Origin: JBDHWG01 sp046328505
GTDB taxonomy: Bacteria; Chloroflexota; Anaerolineae; Epilineales; JAHCIE01
DNA: 64,000 bases
Assembly: GCA_046328505.1 (NCBI GenBank)
Contig: JAXLWL010000002.1
Coordinates: forward strand, 1,488,001 to 1,552,000
Reading direction: 5' to 3'
The first letter of the stretch is position 1, and every line of letters begins with the position of its first letter. Below are positions 56,823 to 64,000 of the stretch, piece after piece. Below the pieces are notes generated by a model, which saw only the letters and a program-made list of their open reading frames with translations, made no database searches and was not told the origin of the DNA. The position numbers and the translations under genes were made by a program.

Positions 56823-58463
56823 GTGGCCGACAGTTGGACGGATCTGGTCGTAGCGCCGCAGCCGCTCGCGGTGGAAGCGGGTGCGGCGGTTCTGGCCGAC
56901 GGTGGCAACGCCATCGACGCGGCGCTCACGGCCGCCTTGGTCCAGGGCGTCACCGACCCGCAGGAGTGCGGCATCGGCGGCTTCGGCTCGCTGCTCTATT
57001 GGGACGCGGCGACGCGGCGCCAGACCGTGCTCCAGTTTCACGCTCGCGCGGGCGCCCTGGCGACCGCCGACATGTGGGCCGACCGCGTCGTCGAGGAGTA
57101 TCGCACCGGCTTTGGCTTTCGTCTGACCGGCTTCGAGAACGACGTCGGCTGGCAGTCCGTGGCGACCCCCGGCGCGGTGGCCGGGTTCGGCGAAGCGCAC
57201 CGCCGCTGGGGAAGCCGGCCCTGGGCCTCGCTGCTCGCCCCGGCGATCGCCCTGGCCGAAGATGGCTTCATGCTCAGCCCGCATCTCGCCGACGCCTGGT
57301 GGCACAACGCCGAGTTTGGCTTCGCGCCACCCACGTGGCGGCTCCATCACACGCCCGCCGCCGCTGCTATCTTTACCACAGACGGCGCGACGCCGCGCCG
57401 CACCGGCGATACCCTGGTTCAGAAAGACTACGCGGAGTCGCTGCGCCGCCTCGCCGAGCATGGTCCAGATGGATTCTACACCGGGGACATAGGTCAGGCG
57501 CTTGGCAGGGCCATTCGCGGCCACGGTGGGCTTGTCACCGAGGAAGACCTGGCGACGTACCGCGTGCGCGAGCGTGCGCCCGTCATCGGTGTCTACCGCG
57601 GCCTGACTATCGCCTCGGACCCCCTACCCGCCGGCGGCCCGACCCTCATCCAGATGCTCAACGCCCTGGGCCATTTCGACCTGGCTGCCCTCGGCCACAA
57701 CAGTCCGGGCTACATTGACCTGGTCGCCCGCGTGATGCAGTGGGCGTTCGCCGATTGGACGACCCGGCTGGGGGACCCCGAGTTCACAGCGGACATGACC
57801 GACGAGATTATGTCGCCTGCCTATGCCGCCGAGGCCGCTCAGCAGATACGCGATGGCGCGAGGTTCCGCGTGCCGCGCCTTCAGCCGCCGGAGCCACAGG
57901 ACACCACGCACATCAACGTCGTAGACCGCTGGGGCAACATCGTCAGCCTGACTCACAGCCTGGGCTTCAGCTCTGGCGTCGTGGTGGATGGCCTGGGATT
58001 CCAGCTCAACAACGCCATGAACTGCTTCCACCCGCTGCCAGGGCAGGCCAACTCCATCGCGCCGGGCAAGGCGCGGCTGACAGGCATCTGCCCGACCATC
58101 GTCTATCGCGACAGCGCACCCATTATGGCGATCGGCGCGCCGGGCGGAACGCAGATTATCACCGGCGTGCTGCAGGTGCTGCTCAACATCATCGATTTCG
58201 GCATGTCACCGGTGGAGGCGGTGGCAGCGCCGCGGTTCGACGCGCAAAGCGAGGTGATTGATACCCAGGCGCGCATCCCCCTGGCAACGCTGCGCGCGTT
58301 GGAGGCGATAGGCCACGAGGTATGCCGCGAGCCTTATAGCTATGGGTCGTTTGGCCTGGTACACGTGGCGCAGCGTGATGAGACGACGGGCTTATGGCGC
58401 GGCGCGGCCGATCCGGGCGGCGACGGCATGGCACTTTCCAGCCGGCACGTCACATGGCCGTGA
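56823..58463 (+). CDS. Gamma-glutamyltransferase family protein
   Basis: Ntn-hydrolase of 546 residues that cleaves gamma-glutamyl bonds (glutathione or glutamyl peptides) or a related acylase. The proenzyme would self-cleave before the Thr in DTTHINVVD near 360. The N-terminal GNAIDAALTAALVQGV and GIGGFGSLLYW are signatures, as are the late APGGTQIITGVLQVLLNIID. No signal peptide is seen, so it may be intracellular, unlike many bacterial GGTs. GTG 56823 has GGAG upstream; no better in-frame start. Follows the AlbA_2 regulator closely and may be controlled with it. Confidence 0.9.
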   Translation: MADSWTDLVVAPQPLAVEAGAAVLADGGNAIDAALTAALVQGVTDPQECGIGGFGSLLYWDAATRRQTVLQFHARAGALATADMWADRVVEEYRTGFGFRLTGFENDVGWQSVATPGAVAGFGEAHRRWGSRPWASLLAPAIALAEDGFMLSPHLADAWWHNAEFGFAPPTWRLHHTPAAAAIFTTDGATPRRTGDTLVQKDYAESLRRLAEHGPDGFYTGDIGQALGRAIRGHGGLVTEEDLATYRVRERAPVIGVYRGLTIASDPLPAGGPTLIQMLNALGHFDLAALGHNSPGYIDLVARVMQWAFADWTTRLGDPEFTADMTDEIMSPAYAAEAAQQIRDGARFRVPRLQPPEPQDTTHINVVDRWGNIVSLTHSLGFSSGVVVDGLGFQLNNAMNCFHPLPGQANSIAPGKARLTGICPTIVYRDSAPIMAIGAPGGTQIITGVLQVLLNIIDFGMSPVEAVAAPRFDAQSEVIDTQARIPLATLRALEAIGHEVCREPYSYGSFGLVHVAQRDETTGLWRGAADPGGDGMALSSRHVTWP

Positions 58464-58500
58464 CACCGGCGCTGTCTGAACAGATGTTCGATGACAAACT

Positions 58501-58580
58501 TTCCCACAAATCCCACGTTATCCCAACATTAACCCACCAGTTCACCCGAAATATCCCACATGGGAAAGTATCCCACATGG
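58501..58580. promoter_or_regulatory. Array of TCCCA motifs upstream of xpt
   Basis: TCCCA cores begin at 58502, 58511, 58521, 58554 and 58571, with ACCCA at 58532 and ACCCG at 58544; neighbouring spacings are mostly 9-12 bases, close to one helical turn. The last two are parts of a TATCCCACATGG direct repeat. A candidate protein-binding array in the leader of the xanthine phosphoribosyltransferase gene. Confidence 0.55.
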
Positions 58581-58616
58581 TAGCCTAATTTAGAGGCCAC
58601 GAGAGGAGAAGAGCCG

Positions 58617-59240
58617 ATGATCCCTCAACAGCAGCCCGCAGTAGAAACCTCGTCCGACCTGTCTATCCTGCGTGAGCGAGTCCGGCGCGACGGCAAGGTG
58701 CTGCCCGGCGGGATTCTCAAGGTCGATAGCTTCATCAACCACCAGGTCGACCCGGCGCTCATGGCGCTGATGGGCCGCGAGTTCGCCCGCCGCTTCGGCT
58801 ATTTGCGCCCGACGAAGGTCCTGACCGCCGAAATCTCCGGCATCGCCCCGGCGCTCCAGGCCGGTGTCGCCCTGGATGTGCCGGTCTTGTTCGCCCGCAA
58901 GACGCGCTCCGTCACCCTGCCGCCCAACACGTTCGAGCGCCGCGTGCCGTCTCGCACCAAGGGCGGTGAGACACTTCTGCTCGTCTCGCCCGAGTACCTG
59001 GGGCCTGGGGACCGCGTCGTCATCATCGACGACTTCCTCGCCTCCGGTCAGACGACCGAGGCCCTGGCGAGCATTGTGGCGGAAGCGGGCGCGACGCTGC
59101 TAGGAATCGGAGTGGTGGTCGAGAAGAACTTCGAGGATGGGCGCGAGCGCCTGGCGCACCTTGGCGTGCCGATTGAGGCGCTCGTCATCATCAGCCACAT
59201 GGATGAGAACGGCATCGAATTTGCCTCGGCCGGCGCATAA
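58617..59240 (+). CDS. xpt: Xanthine phosphoribosyltransferase
   Basis: Purine salvage enzyme of 207 residues that makes XMP from xanthine and PRPP. LKVDSFINHQVDPALM near 40, TAEISGIAPALQAG near 75, and the PRPP loop VVIIDDFLASGQTTEAL near 138-154 fit Xpt. GAGGAGAAGAG precedes ATG 58617. No purine riboswitch aptamer is seen upstream; instead there is an array of TCCCA motifs. The fusion gene follows by 12 bases. Confidence 0.95.
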   Translation: MIPQQQPAVETSSDLSILRERVRRDGKVLPGGILKVDSFINHQVDPALMALMGREFARRFGYLRPTKVLTAEISGIAPALQAGVALDVPVLFARKTRSVTLPPNTFERRVPSRTKGGETLLLVSPEYLGPGDRVVIIDDFLASGQTTEALASIVAEAGATLLGIGVVVEKNFEDGRERLAHLGVPIEALVIISHMDENGIEFASAGA

Positions 59241-59252
59241 TCGCCCTGCGCG

Positions 59253-60905
59253 ATGCGCCTGCCTATCGTCTATTTCAACGACGACATCGTAGCCGTCGAC
59301 AAGCCCGTCGGGCTGAGCACACACGCGGCCTGGCACGACGTCATCCCCGTCGACGTGGTCGGCATCCTCAAGGCACAGCTCGGCGCGGATTACCTCGGCA
59401 CCCATCAGCGCCTCGACCGAGACACGTCCGGCGTTATGGTTTTCGCGCGCCGTCCCGCGGCCAACGCCTGGCTGTCTGACGCCTTTCAGGACCGGGCAGC
59501 CGCGAAAGAATACCTGGCCGTCGTTCACGGCACGCCCGCCGCGAGCGGGCGCATCGACGCGCCCATTGTCGCCATCGGGAGTGGGCGATACGGAGTCGCA
59601 GACGGGACGGCGCGCGGGGGAGCGCAACCGGCCGTCACTGAGTACAACGTCGTCGCGCGCTCGCTCGACCGCCGCCTCAGCCTGCTGCGCCTGCATCCTC
59701 TCACCGGCCGCCCCCATCAGCTCCGCGTCCACCTGGCGCACATCGGCGCGCCCATCGTCGGCGACACCCTCTACGACACGCGGGCGCGCTTCTTCCCCCG
59801 CCTTCTCCTCGACGCCCACCGATTGTCTCTCCCATCGCCCGCCGGGTTGCTCACGATTGAAGCCCCGCTGCCGGCGATCTTCGAGTCGCTCGTCTCAGCG
59901 CCACACCTGGCCGACCTGTTTCAGAGGGCGAGCGGCGCGGGCGGCTGGCGGACCTGGCTGGACGAAAAGCCTCAGCCGCTAGTGTCCGTGCTGGCCCTGG
60001 CCGCCGAGCGCCGCCGGCCGATTGCTGAGGGTAGTGGGCACACGGCGTACCGGCTGCTCAACGGCGCCGCCGACGGCGTGCCAGGCTTGACGGTCGACCG
60101 CCTTGGTGATGTGCTCCTTATAGAGAGCGCGGCGGAAGATGAGGCAGATATGGGAATTCTGTTGGGCGCCCTGTGCCGGGTGTGGGAGCCACGGGCTGTT
60201 GTCGCCCGCCAGGGTGGGAGGATGCAATCGAGCGAGGTCATCTGGGGGACACTCTCTGGTGAGACGTGGGAGGTACGCGAGGCGGGGCTGCGCTACGTGG
60301 TCGGGGTGGATACTACTGACACGGCCCTTGCGCCGGAGCTGCGCGAGATGCGCGAGCGGGTGCGCGCTCTCGCCCGCGGGCGGGCAGTCCTCAACCTGTT
60401 CGCCGACACGTGCGCCTTCGGCGTGGCGGCCACGGCCGGCGGCGCGGCTCGCGTCCTGAACCTGGACCGCTCGCGCCAGCGGCTGGAGCGCGGCATGGCG
60501 AGTTACGGGGCCAACGGATTCCCGGCCGATCGGTACGATTTCGTGGACGGCGACGCCTTCGACTGGCTACCGCGCTTCCAGCGGCGCGGCCAGCATTTCG
60601 ACCTGGTCATTGTCGCTCCGCCGCCCTCGAGAAGCCAGGGCCGCGGCCGCCACGACGTCGAGAGGGACTGGCCCGCGCTGGCGCAACAGGCCGCGGCGGT
60701 CGTCGCCCCAGGCGGCCACCTCCTGGCTTGCAGCCGCCAGCCCCGGTTGACGCGGCGCGGGTTCAAGGAGCTTGTCATGGCAGGGGTAACCGCCGTAAAC
60801 CGCCCCGCCGCAGAGGTCGCCTACTGGCGCGACCCGGCGTTGGACTTCCCGCCCGCGCCTGGAGAAGAGGGCGTGCTCAAAGCGCTACTGCTGAGCATCG
60901 AGTAG
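59253..60905 (+). CDS. Fusion of RluA-type pseudouridine synthase and RlmI/RlmK-type methyltransferase
   Basis: RNA-modification protein of 550 residues. The N-terminal half (about 1-215) is an RluA-family pseudouridine synthase: HQRLDRDTSGVMVFAR near 55 contains the catalytic Asp, and GRPHQLRVHLAHIGAPIVGD is the other core motif. The C-terminal half (about 250-550) has the N-terminal lobe NGAADGVPGLTVDRLGD and a Rossmann SAM site AVLNLFADTCAFGVAATAGG near 380, with the late IVAPPPS where RlmI-like enzymes have DPP. The missing Asp there is odd. This resembles two separate enzymes joined. RNA target unknown. Confidence 0.87.
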   Translation: MRLPIVYFNDDIVAVDKPVGLSTHAAWHDVIPVDVVGILKAQLGADYLGTHQRLDRDTSGVMVFARRPAANAWLSDAFQDRAAAKEYLAVVHGTPAASGRIDAPIVAIGSGRYGVADGTARGGAQPAVTEYNVVARSLDRRLSLLRLHPLTGRPHQLRVHLAHIGAPIVGDTLYDTRARFFPRLLLDAHRLSLPSPAGLLTIEAPLPAIFESLVSAPHLADLFQRASGAGGWRTWLDEKPQPLVSVLALAAERRRPIAEGSGHTAYRLLNGAADGVPGLTVDRLGDVLLIESAAEDEADMGILLGALCRVWEPRAVVARQGGRMQSSEVIWGTLSGETWEVREAGLRYVVGVDTTDTALAPELREMRERVRALARGRAVLNLFADTCAFGVAATAGGAARVLNLDRSRQRLERGMASYGANGFPADRYDFVDGDAFDWLPRFQRRGQHFDLVIVAPPPSRSQGRGRHDVERDWPALAQQAAAVVAPGGHLLACSRQPRLTRRGFKELVMAGVTAVNRPAAEVAYWRDPALDFPPAPGEEGVLKALLLSIE

Positions 60906-60913
60906 CTACCAGT

Positions 60914-63571
60914 TCATGGCGAGCATGTCTTGCCCCAATCGCGGCTGATGATCGACAGGTCCACCACGTCGATACGGCCGCTGCCGTTCACGTCGCGGTG
61001 GCGGATGTAGCGCGGATCACTGCTCGTCACCGGCCAGATTGCGGTGACCAGGGCCAGGTCGCCCGCGTCGACCTTCCCATCGCGATTCACATCGCCCTGC
61101 AAGACGCACCCGCCGGGGCAGCCGAGCCAGCGCAGCATCGCGTTGAGGAGGCTCTGGCGCGTCGCCGCCCCATCCACGGTCTCCAGCCCCATCCCTAGCA
61201 CAACGAGCCGCCGCCTGTCGTCGCCGTAGGCAAGGCCGCCGGTCGCGCCGTTGGGATAGCGCAGCACCGTGGCCGCCCCGTTCGTCGGCGCGAACAGGGC
61301 AGGAGCTTGCGAATAAGCCAGGTGATCTCCACCGGTCAGCGACGCGGTCTGCCCAGCCAGGAAGTCGTCCCCGGCGAGCGCGGCGCCGGCTGCTGTGCCC
61401 GGCGACGTCACGTGGAGGTCGGTGGCGAAGAAACGGCTCAGCGGCGTTCCAGGTGGCACGGAGATGCGGTTGCCGCTCAAGAGGAGATGGCCGCCGGCGT
61501 CCAGGTAGCCTTCCAGGGCGGCCTGCTGCGCCTCGCTCAGCGCTCCGTTCTCCCCGCCGATCCAAATGACAATGCCATAGTCTCGCAGACTGTTCAGGAG
61601 AGGCGACGAGCGGTCGGCGATACGCCAGAGGGTGAACGGCTGGCTCAAGGCGTTTAGCGCCGCCGTCCAGCCAGCAGCCGCGCGGCCGGACGGGTCCGCG
61701 TCGACCAGCAGGATGCATGGCAGGTGTGTCAGAGACAGGGTAAGCCCGGTCGACGGAGCGTTGGCCGTTACCTGGGATGGTGTGTAGCCGGTTGCCAACG
61801 CGCGGACGGTGTGCGAGCCGCTCGGCACGGCCAGGCTGAATGTGCCATCCGCCGCGGTGACGGCCGATGCGGCGTCCGGGGCGGTCGCAATCTGCGCGCC
61901 GGCGATGGGCGCGCCCGTCGTGGCATCCACCAGCTTGCCGCCGAGAACGGACGGCGCGTTACCTGTGATTGTCAGCCAGGTCGCCCAAACAGGCCCCCAA
62001 TGCCCCGCCGCGTCGCGGCCATGGAGATAGACGATGTGGCGGCCCGGCGTCAGGCCCGCGGTCGGCAGCGTACCCGCGACGTTCTCAGTCGCGCTGTCGA
62101 ACGCGCCATCGGCGGGGGCCAGGGCGATACCTGTACCCGGCGTCCACGTCGCTCGGTCGATGCTCGCCTCGGCGCCACCCGCCGTCGGCGACAAAGCCGC
62201 CGTCGCGCTGACTGTGGCTGTGACCGACACGGGCGCGCCCGCCGCCACGCTGCCAAGGCTGGCCGGAACGTTGGACATGTCAGGCCCCTGGGTGAGGCCG
62301 TAGGGTGCGCGGGCAATACGCGCGGCGAAGCGCAGCGCGGGCACGTTTTTGGCGATGATGCCAGGCAGGTCGGCGCAGGGCTGGAAGAAATCAGTGCCCA
62401 TTTCGAAGGTGTACGCCGGAATCCCGAACGTGCCATAGGCCCAGTCTGTCGTATCGCCGCTGGTGCTGTAGAGTGTCGTGCTCGCCGGCCCGGCCGCGTA
62501 GCCGTTGAAGGCAGCGAAGCGCTGTCCGATAGCATTCATCCCGGCATTATCGGTCGCCGGTGTCGTCGTGTAGCCCCAGGGCCACAGGACATCCTCGCCA
62601 TAGGAGTGCAGGCTGATGAGCAGATCCGGCGTGTCGGTAGGCATCGGCACGCCGTCGGTGCGGTGCGATGTGATCAACCCGGCGATGAAATCCTGGAGCG
62701 ACTGGGTCTCAATCTCGGAAGCCGGGGCGACGCCGCGGTACGTCTGGGAACACACGAAATCTGTACTGCCATCCCCGCCCCATTGGAAGGAGTGGTTGCG
62801 GTTCAGGTCGACGCCCGATTGGTTGAACGTCGTCGGCGGAACTGTACATATTCCCGCCGTGTTGTTGGCGTTCTTGCGTTGGTAGTAGCCCTGCTCGGCG
62901 ACGCGGTGGCCGTCGGGGTTCGCCGTGACGATGATGGCGATTCGCTGCGTGTCCAGCAGCCAGGTCGCATCAGCGTCCGTGCCGTAGCCCTGGAGCAACG
63001 ACCGCGCAAACGCGAGGGCCACTTCGGGCGTGGTCAGCTCGCGGGCGTGGATATTCGCCATCAGGAAGAACAGCGGGCGCGGGTCGGTCGCGGCGCGGTT
63101 GCCGAGGATGAGCGCCTGAAGACGGTCGCCGGAGCCGCGCGCATCCGGGTGGAGGCGCAGCCAGCTCGCGCCATAGTCCACCGGCTCGACCAGCGACGGG
63201 TACGTGGCAGCGAGCGCGGCGGCCTGGGCATACAGGGACTCGACACCACCATAGCAGGCCGGATAGCCCGACGCCGGGTGCGCGAGCGCATCCTTCAGGT
63301 TGATCTCGACCTTCGCGCCTGCCTTCGCCAGCTTATCCGGCGCATCTGGCGCCACGGCTACGAGCGCATATCCCTCAGCCCGGTTGACTTCCCAGACATC
63401 GTACTCCGCCACAATCTTCTGTAGCTCTTCTTGAGAAGAGTAGTGAAGGCGGACGAGGGTAAACGGTGGCGGAGACTGGGGCGTAGGCTTCTGCGCCCCG
63501 GCGACGGACGCCAGGACGAGCCAGGCGGCGAGAATGACGAGGAACCGGCCGAGAATGCGTGTGTTTTTCAT
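60914..63571 (-). CDS. Secreted M14 zinc carboxypeptidase with dockerin-like repeats
   Basis: Exported protein of 885 residues. Signal peptide about 1-27. M14 domain about 105-420: NIHARELTTPE (zinc His and Glu), NPDGHRVAE, GVDLNRNHSFQW, the third ligand in SLHSYGEDVLWPW, and the catalytic Glu in YTFEMGTDF. It resembles carboxypeptidase T. A CarboxypepD-reg-like domain (LGGKLVDATTGAPIAGAQI) follows near 550, and the C-terminus (about 825-880) has a pair of EF-like DVNRDGKVDAGDL and DVNGSGRIDVVDL repeats of the dockerin type I. Its ATG overlaps the stop of the upstream EEP gene (ATGA), and no ribosome site is seen, so translation depends on coupling. Confidence 0.93.
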   Translation of the reverse strand: MKNTRILGRFLVILAAWLVLASVAGAQKPTPQSPPPFTLVRLHYSSQEELQKIVAEYDVWEVNRAEGYALVAVAPDAPDKLAKAGAKVEINLKDALAHPASGYPACYGGVESLYAQAAALAATYPSLVEPVDYGASWLRLHPDARGSGDRLQALILGNRAATDPRPLFFLMANIHARELTTPEVALAFARSLLQGYGTDADATWLLDTQRIAIIVTANPDGHRVAEQGYYQRKNANNTAGICTVPPTTFNQSGVDLNRNHSFQWGGDGSTDFVCSQTYRGVAPASEIETQSLQDFIAGLITSHRTDGVPMPTDTPDLLISLHSYGEDVLWPWGYTTTPATDNAGMNAIGQRFAAFNGYAAGPASTTLYSTSGDTTDWAYGTFGIPAYTFEMGTDFFQPCADLPGIIAKNVPALRFAARIARAPYGLTQGPDMSNVPASLGSVAAGAPVSVTATVSATAALSPTAGGAEASIDRATWTPGTGIALAPADGAFDSATENVAGTLPTAGLTPGRHIVYLHGRDAAGHWGPVWATWLTITGNAPSVLGGKLVDATTGAPIAGAQIATAPDAASAVTAADGTFSLAVPSGSHTVRALATGYTPSQVTANAPSTGLTLSLTHLPCILLVDADPSGRAAAGWTAALNALSQPFTLWRIADRSSPLLNSLRDYGIVIWIGGENGALSEAQQAALEGYLDAGGHLLLSGNRISVPPGTPLSRFFATDLHVTSPGTAAGAALAGDDFLAGQTASLTGGDHLAYSQAPALFAPTNGAATVLRYPNGATGGLAYGDDRRRLVVLGMGLETVDGAATRQSLLNAMLRWLGCPGGCVLQGDVNRDGKVDAGDLALVTAIWPVTSSDPRYIRHRDVNGSGRIDVVDLSIISRDWGKTCSP

Positions 63572-64000
63572 GATAGATATGCCGTACGCGACAGGCGGGC
63601 GACAACCGGGCGGTGATCGGAGCCGGCGGCGTTGGCGTTGTAGCTATCGATCGCCTGGAAATCGCTGGAGTAGAGGACATAGTCGATACGGATAACCGGG
63701 AACGGCAGGCGGATCGAGTCGACGGGCGCGACGGGGAAGGTGGCGCCAAGCCCGTGTCCCGCTTCACGATGGGCGTCCCGCAGCGAAGACGTGAGACGCG
63801 CGTACGCGGCGTTGTGCTCCGAGAGGTTCAGGTCGCCCACGATCAGGAGTGGCCCGTGTTCCCGCGCGACGAGATCGGCGAGGTGGTTCACGGCTAGGTC
63901 GCGGCGCGTTGGGTCGAAATCGACGACATAGGGCCAGCGGCCGCGCCACTTGCCCCACGTGATGTCAGGATTGCGTGGGTGAGCGTTGTAGACAGTCAGG
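63568..64000 (-). CDS. Endonuclease/exonuclease/phosphatase family protein, 5' end outside window
   Basis: Partial: 144 codons including the stop at 63568; the frame is open to the right edge. Motifs LLIVGDLNLSEHN near the middle and GSDHRPVVARL at the end are the metal and catalytic residues of the EEP (exonuclease III-like) fold, and RIDYVLYSSDF lies between them. The start VYNAHPRNP is inside the family's core strand. Members act on DNA, RNA, lipid or phosphate esters, so the substrate is open. Coupled to the M14 gene. Confidence 0.9.
   Translation of the reverse strand, partial: LTVYNAHPRNPDITWGKWRGRWPYVVDFDPTRRDLAVNHLADLVAREHGPLLIVGDLNLSEHNAAYARLTSSLRDAHREAGHGLGATFPVAPVDSIRLPFPVIRIDYVLYSSDFQAIDSYNANAAGSDHRPVVARLSRTAYLS

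Noticed and set aside
58501..58580. Replication origin or DnaA box cluster
   Set aside because: The repeats have CCC where the DnaA box has one C fewer, and no dnaA, dnaN or AT-rich unwinding region is near.
61724..63424. Open plus-strand frame of 566 codons opposite the M14 gene
   Set aside because: It is antisense to a clearly coding M14 carboxypeptidase; high GC makes long reverse frames common and the product has no recognisable domain.

Overview
This 64 kb window is GC-rich, gene-dense bacterial chromosome. The gene content and style fit a member of the Chloroflexota, possibly Anaerolineae or Ardenticatenia-like: secreted proteins with Thr/Pro linkers, LysM and DUF4091 proteins, Gram-positive-type LexA boxes, sigma70-type promoters, and a beta' subunit with a long coiled-coil insertion. 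That placement is inference from content; there is no rRNA in the window. No CRISPR array, integrase, transposase or prophage was seen, so the window is mostly core chromosome with a few accessory patches.

Layout. 1-8.1 kb: truncated kynureninase, a leaderless alpha/beta hydrolase, a DUF4091 protein, then a co-directional run of a TrmJ-like methyltransferase, a PRTase-CE-like protein, a NADAR-family protein and a TMEM175-type channel. On the other strand are an FAD monooxygenase, a DUF218 protein and tRNA-Ser(CGA). 8.2-13.9 kb: chorismate synthase, a class-A beta-lactamase-like hydrolase, a small HTH protein behind a perfect consensus promoter, two LysM proteins (one an L,D-transpeptidase) and a duplicated-domain lipoprotein. 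13.9-20.3 kb: a very large subtilase and an acyl-CoA ligase. 20.5-27.7 kb: GT9 glycosyltransferase, heptose kinase and adenylyltransferase (an HldE split in two around a secreted protein), MurJ and a small anchored protein. 28-33.9 kb: two tandem subtilase-fold proteins that have lost their catalytic residues, a glycosidase-like lipoprotein and a PrsA-like foldase. 33.9-37.3 kb: a metallo-beta-lactamase-fold protein and four zinc-protease-type genes in a row. 37.3-44.4 kb: rpoC alone (no rpoB beside it) behind a 530-nt leader, carrying an apparent one-base frameshift, then an S1-like protein and a zinc-ribbon/cold-shock fusion. 44.4-49 kb: a beta-propeller protein, a double GT2 enzyme whose linker is encoded by octanucleotide repeats, and a lipoprotein. 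49.1-53.1 kb: folC and lon. 53.1-55.3 kb: two paralogous membrane proteins, each with a LexA-type box at its promoter, flanking an SH3-like membrane protein. 55.4-64 kb: an AlbA_2/ATPase regulator, gamma-glutamyltransferase, xanthine phosphoribosyltransferase, a pseudouridine synthase-methyltransferase fusion, a secreted M14 carboxypeptidase with dockerin-like repeats and a truncated EEP-family nuclease/phosphatase.

The best candidates for undescribed biology are the PRTase-CE/NADAR pair (nucleotide-type conflict or ADP-ribose repair), the SOS-box paralogue cassette at 53-55 kb, and the tandem pseudo-subtilases. The rpoC frameshift needs checking at read level before it is treated as biology. 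Much of the rest is cell-envelope assembly, secreted proteolysis and nucleotide or RNA metabolism.
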